Origin: an uncultured Marinicella sp.
Lineage (GTDB): Bacteria > Pseudomonadota > Gammaproteobacteria > Xanthomonadales > Marinicellaceae
Assembly (NCBI GenBank): GCA_947502925.1
Contig: CANNBS010000004.1
Location: forward strand, 124,001-188,000
Direction: 5' to 3'
DNA: 64,000 nucleotides
The notes beneath the pieces were generated by a model. It made no database searches. It worked only from the letters and a program-made list of their open reading frames with translations, and was not told the origin of the DNA. A program made the translations under genes and the position numbers. Shown here in pieces: positions 54,609 through 62,508 of this stretch (position 1 is the stretch's first letter; every line of letters starts with the position of its first letter).

Positions 54609-54620
54609 CACCAAGCCATT

Positions 54621-54654
54621 AAAAAAGCCCCGAAATTCGGGGCTTTTAATTTTT
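54621..54654. terminator. Bidirectional terminator between tex and the beta-helix protein gene
   Basis: AAAAGCCCC (54623-54631) pairs with GGGGCTTTT (54639-54647) around loop GAAATTC. The T-run beyond 54644 serves tex; the preceding A-run (54621-54626) gives a T-run on the minus strand for the convergent gene. Confidence 0.87.
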
Positions 54655-54671
54655 ATGATAATGATGGTTTA

Positions 54672-56594
54672 TTATTCAAAATCATCTTCAAAAATAACAT
54701 CATTCTGGTAGGTTTCATCCGCACCCACGTCAAAGTAACTACCCTGAAAATTATTGGTGGCCACATAATCATCCCAGCCACGATCTTCTTTATCGGTATC
54801 TTGCGTGGTGTGCTGTGCACCTGATTGATTTTCATCGCAATAATCGACCGCCGGTGAAAACATGGCATTAATGTGGTAATCATTATTGCCTCGATCCACA
54901 AATTCAGGGTCATCGACCAGATTGTATGAATTATTGGTCACGTCACCCATGTCATTCACAATGATGCAACGTTCTGTGGAAGCAACCGGACTTGATTCTG
55001 ATAGCGCCGGTGCGCCTGATAAGTCATGGACAATACTTGAATATATACGTAAACTACCGCCACTGTTGCCAAGTGAAGCAATTGTCGCCTCATTGTCAGC
55101 AATGGTGGTGTAGTCTATCCGCGCTGAAGCGTCTGTAAAAACCCTAATTGGGTAGCTATCGGAATAACCATCAGCAGTAGCAGACCCGTTGCCGGTAACG
55201 TATGATCCCTCCATATCCAATTCGGTATTGGCGTCTCGTAAATAAACCGCTGTCCCTAAATCAGCGCGATTGGCCTCAATGTGGGTGCGGGTAATATTGA
55301 TTCGTCCCCCATTTTCAGCAAAAAAGGCGCCGCCATAACCACTGGTCTCTGAAGCTTTATTTTCCGTGTATTGATTGCAGCGACCATTATCCCAACAGCT
55401 GTCATCATTGAAAAATATAGATGCAAAATAGGATGTATAGGTTTGAAACAAAGCGCCGTCGTCAACCGCCACAGCACCACCATATGCAGCAGTGTTGAGG
55501 TTTATCCGGCCGTTGCTGACATACACTTCGGTGTTGCTGCCGGTGGCAAATATCGCACCACCACTACCGGTTCCATCATTGTCGTCATCAGCAGAATTTG
55601 ATGATAAATTAACAGGTTCTGTGCTATAGCCTTTGCAGGTGAACGGAAACGTAATCGAACATGAACGTGTGCCATACAAATTAACGCGTGCACCATTTGA
55701 GGCATAAATACCACCGCCATTGTTATCTGCAGAATTTGCAAGAATACCTCTAAAATCTAATTTTGGCCCGGTACCAACATAATTGGTAAAGGTGCAACCA
55801 TTTGTGATGTAAGCCCCGCCACCGTTGTCTGAGGCTGAATTATTAAGAATCGTAGCGGCTGAATTGCTGTCTTCACTGTCAAAAACAATTGTGTTGTTTG
55901 GGCCGTCACAATAAATTCCACCGCCCTGATTAAGGGCAGTATTGTTTCCGATGGTGACATTGTACATATTAATATCTGTATCACCGATAAACACAAAAAC
56001 ACCTCCCCCAAGGTTTCCATTATTTTGAGTGATGAAAACTTTATTCATGGAAATAAAAGCATCTGCATTAAGAACAGATACACCGCCACCGGCATGAAAT
56101 GACCAGTCCTCACCTCTGTTAATGGTTAAATTTCTCAGTACAACATTATTGCGTTGACTGTTACCCTGAATCATGATGGCCGGCTTTCCACTACCGACTA
56201 ATGGCGAAATGGTGGTGGCCGTTGAGTTTGGGTTATAGGTGCCTCCTTGGGCTTCCGTACAGTTCGCATATCCTCCCAAGAGTTGAACATCGACATCATC
56301 GATGGTCACGTTTTCTTCATAGGTGTCTTCTGCGATTCTGATTTCAGTGTGACCAGCGTCAATGGCATCCTGAATGCGGGTGTTGCCTGAGTCGAAATCA
56401 CAAGCAACATCACTGCCTACAGTGACAAAGCCCGAACCTTTGAAAGCTTCATTGGCCTGAGATTTAGCTTTTTGCATGGCTGAAATTTCATCAGATGCAA
56501 TTAATGCCAATTGCTCTTCGTTTAATGCTTGTGCACTGACCTGTACACAATTTATCGTGCCAAATATTAAGGCAAATTTAATAAGTGTTTTCAT
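54672..56594 (-). CDS. Polymorphic outer-membrane-type beta-helix protein
   Basis: 640 residues from the ATG at 56594, behind GGAGAGG. Signal peptide MKTLIKFALIFGTINCVQVSA. Most of the protein is a right-handed parallel beta-helix with repeated GGG(I/V)(Y/F) turns (NLGGGVFVF, NQGGGIYCD, DNGGGAYITN, NNGGGIYAS), the pattern of polymorphic outer membrane and choice-of-anchor proteins. Several cysteines are scattered through it. The C-terminus ends with an acidic DVIFEDDFE, without autotransporter barrel or exosortase tag. Likely a surface or periplasmic protein; function unknown. Confidence 0.85.
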   Translation of the reverse strand: MKTLIKFALIFGTINCVQVSAQALNEEQLALIASDEISAMQKAKSQANEAFKGSGFVTVGSDVACDFDSGNTRIQDAIDAGHTEIRIAEDTYEENVTIDDVDVQLLGGYANCTEAQGGTYNPNSTATTISPLVGSGKPAIMIQGNSQRNNVVLRNLTINRGEDWSFHAGGGVSVLNADAFISMNKVFITQNNGNLGGGVFVFIGDTDINMYNVTIGNNTALNQGGGIYCDGPNNTIVFDSEDSNSAATILNNSASDNGGGAYITNGCTFTNYVGTGPKLDFRGILANSADNNGGGIYASNGARVNLYGTRSCSITFPFTCKGYSTEPVNLSSNSADDDNDGTGSGGAIFATGSNTEVYVSNGRINLNTAAYGGAVAVDDGALFQTYTSYFASIFFNDDSCWDNGRCNQYTENKASETSGYGGAFFAENGGRINITRTHIEANRADLGTAVYLRDANTELDMEGSYVTGNGSATADGYSDSYPIRVFTDASARIDYTTIADNEATIASLGNSGGSLRIYSSIVHDLSGAPALSESSPVASTERCIIVNDMGDVTNNSYNLVDDPEFVDRGNNDYHINAMFSPAVDYCDENQSGAQHTTQDTDKEDRGWDDYVATNNFQGSYFDVGADETYQNDVIFEDDFE

Positions 56595-56652
56595 TGTCCT
56601 CTCCTGATTAATAAGTGAAATCAGCGAATATATCACTCACCGATACCCACTT

Positions 56653-56658
56653 ATTATA
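56653..56658 (-). promoter_or_regulatory. Possible -10 element of the beta-helix protein gene
   Basis: On the minus strand a consensus TATAAT (56658-56653) lies 59 bases ahead of the ATG at 56594. No good -35 is present at 16-18 bases, so the promoter is tentative. The rest of this 190-base gap holds only the hairpin noted separately. Confidence 0.35.
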
Positions 56659-56720
56659 CATCTCAGAAACAAAATATCTAATCTAATACTGTGAACCAGT
56701 TCTCAAAAAATCACACAGAC

Positions 56721-56743
56721 CACAATTATTCTGTATTATTGTG
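56721..56743. other. Imperfect inverted repeat after the BCCT gene
   Basis: CACAATTAT (56721-56729) and ATTATTGTG (56735-56743) pair with a single mismatch around a 5-base centre. It lies 42 bases past the stop of the BCCT gene. On the minus strand the T-run TTTTTT is offset by about 12 bases, so it could be either an operator or part of the porin-BCCT terminator. Confidence 0.35.
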
Positions 56744-56784
56744 ATTGATTCCTACCAATAACTGATTCGATAAATGGCCATTAG

Positions 56785-58398
56785 CTATCCAAGCGGGTTG
56801 TCAGGAGCCGGTTCTGCCTTAAGTATTTTATGGGTGGCGAACAGACCCATAAATAAGCTGACACACATGGTGAGTAATACTAAAGTAAAGGGCAAACCGA
56901 CGGTAATGGCTGCGGCTTGTAAAGCGCCCAAGGCATCGCTGCCGCCACCGAATAGCAGGGTGCCGGCAATCACGCCTTCCATCACAGCCCAGTAAATGCG
57001 TTGACCCACCGGTACATGGATTTTGCCGCCGGCGGTGATGCTGTCAATCACCAACGAGCCTGAGTCTGATGAAGTGATAAAAAACACCAGTACCAGAACA
57101 ATGGCCAGGAATGAAGTGACCTGGCCAAAGGGTAAACTGTCTAACATCTGGAATAAGGTCAGTGATGAATCAGTGATGCCGTTGGCCAGCTCGCCGACAC
57201 GATTTTTCACCTGTTCAATACCGGACAGACCAAAAGTACTCATCCAAATGGTGGTAATTAATGTCGGCACGATCAGCACAGAAAACAGAAACTGGCGAAC
57301 CGTTCGGCCTTTGGAAATACGGGCGATAAACATACCCACAAAAGGTGACCAGGAAATCCACCAGGCCCAGTAAAATATGGTCCAGCTATGAATAAAGTTC
57401 TGGTCTTCGCGGCCCATTAAATTACTTAAGGGAATAACGTTGCTGACATAGGTTAATAAAGTACTGCCAATGCCGTTAAGTATTAAACTGGTGGAGCCGG
57501 CAATAATCACAAACACCATCAGTAAACCGGCGAGAGAGATATTAATGTTACTCAAGATTTTAACGCCACCATCTAGTCCCCGCATCACCGAGCCCACCGC
57601 CACTAATGTGACTGCAGTAATAATAATCAGCTGAGTTAATATCCCTGAACTGATGCCAAATAAAAAAGACAAGCCGCCGGCGGCTTGTTGGGCACCGAAA
57701 CCGAGTGAGGTCGCCAAACCAAATATGGTCGCAAGGACCGCAATGGTATCAATCAGATTGCCAATGGTGCCCCACACACGTTCACCGAAAATCGGATAAA
57801 AAGTGGAGCGAATGGTTAGAGGCATGTCGCAGTTAAACGCAAAAAAGGCCAGTGACAAGCCCACCACAGCATAAATGGCCCATGGATGTAAGCCCCAGTG
57901 GTACATGGTGGCACCCATGGCCAGTTGAGCCGCTTCCGCAGTACCGGCGACAGCGTTTAAAGGCGCGCCGGCCCAGTTGGTAAAATAGCCCACCGGCTCA
58001 GCGACACTCCAAAACATGAGGCCAATACCCATGCCGGCAGCAAACAACATGGCCAGCCAGGAGATGGTGGAAAATTCCGGCTTGGCGGTTTGGCCACCGA
58101 TGCGAATTTTACCAAAGGGGGATAAAATGAGGGCGATACAAAATATCACAAAAATATTCCCGCCCAACATAAAAAACCAGTCAAAGTTATTAATGGCCCA
58201 ATCTTTGGAGGTGTCAAATGTCTGTTTAGCAACAGACGGGAAAATCAGGGTGCCGACCACAAATAAAAATATCAGTATGGTGGACATGATAAATACCGGG
58301 TTATGCAAATCCATGCCCAGAACCTGAATATTATCTTCACCTATTTCGTAGTCAGTTTCGTAGCGACTGCTGAGTTCGTTGTGTTGTTCATTGCTCAT
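56785..58398 (-). CDS. BCCT family transporter (betaine/choline/carnitine-type)
   Basis: 537 residues with twelve predicted transmembrane helices in the LeuT fold. Hallmarks are MGIGLMFWSVAEP (Gly-rich TM3 region) and the TM8 aromatic box WAWWISWSPFVGMFIARISKGRT. The GMGIGL form, with Gly instead of the carnitine-antiporter Asp, fits ion-coupled uptake of betaine, choline or another trimethylammonium/osmolyte. The acidic N-terminus (NELSSRYETDYEIGEDN) is longer than in the minimal family. The porin gene is nine bases upstream, so uptake probably spans both membranes. Confidence 0.92.
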   Translation of the reverse strand: MSNEQHNELSSRYETDYEIGEDNIQVLGMDLHNPVFIMSTILIFLFVVGTLIFPSVAKQTFDTSKDWAINNFDWFFMLGGNIFVIFCIALILSPFGKIRIGGQTAKPEFSTISWLAMLFAAGMGIGLMFWSVAEPVGYFTNWAGAPLNAVAGTAEAAQLAMGATMYHWGLHPWAIYAVVGLSLAFFAFNCDMPLTIRSTFYPIFGERVWGTIGNLIDTIAVLATIFGLATSLGFGAQQAAGGLSFLFGISSGILTQLIIITAVTLVAVGSVMRGLDGGVKILSNINISLAGLLMVFVIIAGSTSLILNGIGSTLLTYVSNVIPLSNLMGREDQNFIHSWTIFYWAWWISWSPFVGMFIARISKGRTVRQFLFSVLIVPTLITTIWMSTFGLSGIEQVKNRVGELANGITDSSLTLFQMLDSLPFGQVTSFLAIVLVLVFFITSSDSGSLVIDSITAGGKIHVPVGQRIYWAVMEGVIAGTLLFGGGSDALGALQAAAITVGLPFTLVLLTMCVSLFMGLFATHKILKAEPAPDNPLG

Positions 58399-58407
58399 TA
58401 AACGCTC

Positions 58408-59544
58408 CTAAAAAAAGTATCCAAAGTTTATGTTCAATCGTGAATGCCAACCGGTATCACCATCATTAATACCGACGCCGGGACCGCCGGCAAACCACAT
58501 ATTTTTACCGGCAATCCAGTCCACATAGGTGTATAAACCGCCTTTAACAAACAGGCAGCCGGTGACGTTTTGAATAGAATCAGCCAGGCCGGCCTGATCA
58601 GAGGGTGCGGTTAAAGTGGTGTTGTTGTAGCAAGTTATACTGTCAATGGCACGATTGTTAATTTCAAAGGTCCGGGCGGCATTTAAAGATGTCACCCAGG
58701 CCTCGGTGGCAATTTCAAAGGGGAGCATAAAGGCCGCTAAATTCAGGCGGTAATTGTCAGTGCCCAGTCCTGCTTTATTCTGATAGCGGTATTTAATTGT
58801 CTGAGCCTGCAAATTCCATTGGTTAATATGGCCATCATAATGGGCGCCAATGGCCCAATGCCGACCTGATACATTGGTTTTGGTGTTTTTAATTTCGCCT
58901 AATTGACCAGACAAACCGATTGTGTGCCGGGGTGTTAAGCTATACTGAAAACGTCCATTTAACTGGCCATCTTCCTTAGTCCGGTTGTCACCAACGGCCG
59001 CCACATCAAATGAATAACGGCCATATTCGTCGGCTCGATATTCACTCTCTGAAAAATAAGCAATGTGCAGTTGAGACTGATCAAAAACTTTTCGCCAGGC
59101 AACGCCCAGATCATAATCATCTTCAAGACCCAGGTAATAAGTGCCACCAAACCAAAAGCTATGAGAAGCATAAGGTTCGATACCCATTGGTACTTGTAAA
59201 ACACCGGCGGAAATTTGTTGGGTTTCGTTAATATTGTAACCGAGGAAGGCATGGTGAATGGTGTCGAAATCTTTATACCAGCGATACTGAGCATCAAAAA
59301 ACCATCGCTTATAGTCCGCTTTCAGATCAATGCGAAACAGCTCGAAGTCAAAAGAGCCGTTACTGTCAGCGGAGTAATCTTTCCAGCCGTAATTAAAACG
59401 AATGGCGCCACCTAAATCGACATTAAAATCTTTTTGTTCGGTTTGTTCCTGAGTTTTGTCTCGATCTGATTCGGGCTCAGATTCAGAGGCGTGAGTGGTG
59501 AAATAAAGTGTTAGAAATAAGAAAAAGACGGTTTTGTAAAACAA
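58408..59544 (-). CDS. Porin, OprO/OprP-like
   Basis: 378-residue outer-membrane porin. Signal peptide MFYKTVFFLFLTLYFTTHAS, an acidic linker, then regular beta-strands (GGAIRFNYGWKDY, FFDAQYRWYKDF, QISAGVLQVPMG), ending NINFGYFF with a C-terminal Phe for BAM assembly. The overall pattern matches phosphate-selective-type OprO/OprP porins, but two cysteines (in SITCYNN and VTGCLFV) and the coupling to a BCCT gene nine bases downstream argue for an osmolyte or small-molecule channel. Upstream gap of 56 bases before the DUF2254 gene. Confidence 0.85.
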   Translation of the reverse strand: MFYKTVFFLFLTLYFTTHASESEPESDRDKTQEQTEQKDFNVDLGGAIRFNYGWKDYSADSNGSFDFELFRIDLKADYKRWFFDAQYRWYKDFDTIHHAFLGYNINETQQISAGVLQVPMGIEPYASHSFWFGGTYYLGLEDDYDLGVAWRKVFDQSQLHIAYFSESEYRADEYGRYSFDVAAVGDNRTKEDGQLNGRFQYSLTPRHTIGLSGQLGEIKNTKTNVSGRHWAIGAHYDGHINQWNLQAQTIKYRYQNKAGLGTDNYRLNLAAFMLPFEIATEAWVTSLNAARTFEINNRAIDSITCYNNTTLTAPSDQAGLADSIQNVTGCLFVKGGLYTYVDWIAGKNMWFAGGPGVGINDGDTGWHSRLNINFGYFF

Positions 59545-59600
59545 AAATCCTCCCTAAATTTTCTTATTATTGTGTCTGTTGGCGCATGAAATTTCAAGGG

Positions 59601-60932
59601 TTAATGAGATGAATCCAAAGTATTCATCAATGTTTGAATGCGTTGTCGGTCACGTTCCTGGGTAATTTCTTGCTCGCTTGATTGGGTCAGTAATTGAGCG
59701 CTGCGGATTAAGGCTTGTTGTTCCTGGCAATCATTGGGCGCCAGTTGCAGTAAGTTTATGTGTAGGTGTAATAGTTTTAAAACAATCAGAATATCATGGG
59801 CGCAGTAGGTGCGGAAGGGTGCCATAATTTGGAACAGTAAATCATCAAAGTCCAAGGTTTTGATTTGCACACGAGTCATGGCTTTGTTTTTATCATTATC
59901 ATCTGTCTTGTTTTGAAACCATGCGCGCGGTTGATAGCGCAAACGAAGCGCCAATAACTGGGTGAGGTAATCAATGCAACTGAGCGCGGTACCCGGATCG
60001 TTGATGCCCGGTGACATGGCTTTAATGGCGATTTCTGTGATGAGTTTAAAGCCGAGGTCTTCGTTGTCTTCCACCGAGACCGAAGGTTCAATGAGAAATT
60101 GTTTATGCAGTTCGTCGATGTCATCTTCATCGACTGCCTGGCGTGTTCTAAAAAGCGGGCTACCGGCCAGCATATAATAACTTTTGCCCACCAAAACCTG
60201 TAACTGGTTATCGTCGTCTTGCATAAGCTTGACTAAGGCGTCCGCGTCCACAGCGCTGAGATAGCCATTGTTTTTGGCACGGTAAGTCGTCCATTGACTA
60301 TCCGGTGAAAAATCATCCGGTTGCTCAGTCATGATGGATTGTTCACTGTTCTCTTCTAACAAATGTTTAAACTGACGTTCGGCGCGTTCATAAATACGCC
60401 GTAAAATATGGTCTACCTGAATGGATTGTGAGATGGAGTGGATGAAATATAAAAATGCAGTCAGAGAGGTTGCCATCATGATAATGGCCATTAAAATCAT
60501 GCCGCCGGGTGCTCTGACTTCTTCGTCTCCGGGTTCAATCAGCATCAGTGCCAGCAAACAGAAAAACAAGCTGCCTAAATAAATACCAAGGATGATCTGG
60601 TGTTTTTTGTTGGATACAAGTCCGGGTAACAAACGCGGTGAAAAATTTGAAGCGGCCTGGTTCAATAAAATCATCACCATTGAAAAGCTGAACACCAGTA
60701 TCGAGATAAAGCCACCGATAAAGGTGCCCAAAATGGTGCGCGCAGTGTCGAAGCTTTGCACCATCACAATCGGTACATGTTTAACGACCCATTGCGATAA
60801 GCCATGGCGTTCTAAGTACATCATAATCAGCGCCAGCAACAAGCCGGCCAATGCCATGACACTGGGGTAAAAGGCAATTTGCCGCTCCAGCTTAAGGAAA
60901 AAGTGGAACGATTTTTTAACGGGATTAATCAA
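59601..60932 (-). CDS. DUF2254 domain membrane protein
   Basis: 443 residues of the DUF2254 family. Four membrane segments near the N-terminus (about 20-42, 66-92, 108-130, 142-168), with RTILGTFIGGFISILVFSFSMVMILLNQAASNFSPR and SISQSIQVDHILRR typical. The rest is a cytoplasmic region with acidic SPGINDPGTALSCIDYL. Function unknown. It precedes the porin on the same strand after 56 bases. Confidence 0.88.
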   Translation of the reverse strand: MINPVKKSFHFFLKLERQIAFYPSVMALAGLLLALIMMYLERHGLSQWVVKHVPIVMVQSFDTARTILGTFIGGFISILVFSFSMVMILLNQAASNFSPRLLPGLVSNKKHQIILGIYLGSLFFCLLALMLIEPGDEEVRAPGGMILMAIIMMATSLTAFLYFIHSISQSIQVDHILRRIYERAERQFKHLLEENSEQSIMTEQPDDFSPDSQWTTYRAKNNGYLSAVDADALVKLMQDDDNQLQVLVGKSYYMLAGSPLFRTRQAVDEDDIDELHKQFLIEPSVSVEDNEDLGFKLITEIAIKAMSPGINDPGTALSCIDYLTQLLALRLRYQPRAWFQNKTDDNDKNKAMTRVQIKTLDFDDLLFQIMAPFRTYCAHDILIVLKLLHLHINLLQLAPNDCQEQQALIRSAQLLTQSSEQEITQERDRQRIQTLMNTLDSSH

Positions 60933-60947
60933 CGGGTATTCTGTTCA

Positions 60948-61433
60948 TTACAACCAACGACCGACCTTATTCAGGTAACGGTAGTAAATATCGCCAAACT
61001 GCTTATGCAGTATTTTTTCCTCGGGAATGATTTGGTAGCGATTCATGTAAAACACGAATAACGGTAAAAACACAAAGCCCACCAGATTGGACAATATAAA
61101 GGCCCAGGCGGTCAGCCACATCAGAAAACCCAGGTACATGGGGTTTCGAGACAAGCGATAGATACCTGTTGTCACGATGGTTGTGGTATTTTCCGGGTAT
61201 CTGGGATCAATGGTGGTTTGTGCTTTTTTGAAATGGAAAAAACCAGACAACGTCAAAAATAAGCCCAGTAAAAAAAATAAGCCGGCGATAAAAGGCGTTA
61301 AGAAAAGCGTATAGTTCAGACCCGGAAAAATATAGCGCAGAGAGGCCATGGCCGCCAGCCAGATAACAAAAATCAGGGCGGGCGGAATTTTTAAAGCCAA
61401 ACGGGTTAAATTGACTGGTCGTTCTTGTGACAT
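60948..61433 (-). CDS. Isoprenylcysteine carboxyl methyltransferase family protein
   Basis: 161 residues, small integral membrane methyltransferase-like protein (ICMT/PEMT/NnrU type). Four to five hydrophobic segments. The SAM-binding region is RLSRNPMYLGFLMWL followed by NRYQIIPEEKILHKQFGDIYYRYLNKV, a typical C-terminal signature with the conserved RxPxY and EE..L...FG...Y elements. Substrate unknown. It is 15 bases before the DUF2254 gene, likely co-transcribed. Confidence 0.88.
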   Translation of the reverse strand: MSQERPVNLTRLALKIPPALIFVIWLAAMASLRYIFPGLNYTLFLTPFIAGLFFLLGLFLTLSGFFHFKKAQTTIDPRYPENTTTIVTTGIYRLSRNPMYLGFLMWLTAWAFILSNLVGFVFLPLFVFYMNRYQIIPEEKILHKQFGDIYYRYLNKVGRWL

Positions 61434-61557
61434 ATTATTTGTGTGTTTTTTTATTAATTGTAACGCAAAAAGACAGGGATTGGGAACCGTTAAAAGAGGG
61501 TTTATGTTTTCAAAGTGACTGTTTATAATGAATCTTTAACAAATAAAAGGTAAGCGG

Positions 61558-62508
61558 ATGGCTAAATTATTTCCAGTACCAGAAATTCTGCAAAGCGGCT
61601 TAATGCCGGTTTCTGATATCCACACCATTTACTGGGAAACCGCCGGTAATCCACAGGGTAAACCGGTTATATTTGTGCATGGTGGTCCAGGCGGTGGTGT
61701 ATCTGAAAAAACCTTACAGTTTTTTGATCCGGATAAGTACCATATCATCCAGTTTGACCAACGTGGCTGTGGTAAAAGCACGCCCCATGCTTGCGTAGAA
61801 GACAACACAACCTGGGATCTGGTGGCCGATATGGAGCGTATTCGCGAACATTTGAATATCGACAAATGGCAGGTATTTGGTGGTTCCTGGGGCAGTACCT
61901 TGTCCTTGGCGTATGCGCAAAAACACCCTCAGCGGGTGACTGAACTGGTGCTGCGAGGTGTCTTTTTATTTCGTGAAAAAGAAATGCACTGGTTTTATCA
62001 GGATGGCTGCAGTCGGATATTCCCGGATGCCTGGCAACCGTTTTATGAGCATATCCCCGAAGATGAACGCGACAATCTTATGGCCGCCTATCAAAAACGC
62101 TTATTCAGCGACGATAAAGATGTGCAGTTAAAAGCGGCTGAGCGTTGGTCGGTGTGGGAAGGCTCGGTCTGTCATTTATACCCCGATCTGGAGCATATCG
62201 AGGACAATGCGGAACCTGAGTTTGCCCTGGCCTTTGCCCGTTTAGAGAACCATTATTTTATGAACAAGGGCTTTTTTGAACACGAAAACCAGTTGCTGGA
62301 TGACTGTGACAAAATTGCTGATATTCCCACCATTATTGTTCAGGGGCGCTATGATGTGATTTGTCCGGTGGAATCGGCCTATGAACTCAATCAGCGATTA
62401 AATAATTCGGAACTGGTGATTGTCCCCGATGCCGGCCATTCTGCCTTTGAGCCAACGCTTGCTGAAGCTCTGGTGGATGCCACCAATAAGTTTGCGAACA
62501 ATGCGTGA
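61558..62508 (+). CDS. pip: Proline iminopeptidase
   Basis: Alpha/beta hydrolase that removes N-terminal proline. 316 residues. HGGPGGGVS oxyanion region (about 41-49), QFDQRGCGKSTPHA, nucleophile in GGSWGSTLSLAYA, the Asp in QGRYDVICP and His in DAGHSAFEP. AAAGG precedes the ATG at 61558. Its TGA directly abuts the convergent uvrD stop with no spacer. Confidence 0.95.
   Translation: MAKLFPVPEILQSGLMPVSDIHTIYWETAGNPQGKPVIFVHGGPGGGVSEKTLQFFDPDKYHIIQFDQRGCGKSTPHACVEDNTTWDLVADMERIREHLNIDKWQVFGGSWGSTLSLAYAQKHPQRVTELVLRGVFLFREKEMHWFYQDGCSRIFPDAWQPFYEHIPEDERDNLMAAYQKRLFSDDKDVQLKAAERWSVWEGSVCHLYPDLEHIEDNAEPEFALAFARLENHYFMNKGFFEHENQLLDDCDKIADIPTIIVQGRYDVICPVESAYELNQRLNNSELVIVPDAGHSAFEPTLAEALVDATNKFANNA

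Noticed and set aside
54672-56594. Beta-helix protein as a substrate of the exosortase
   Set aside because: Its C-terminus DVIFEDDFE has no IPTLxxWG motif, hydrophobic helix or basic tail.
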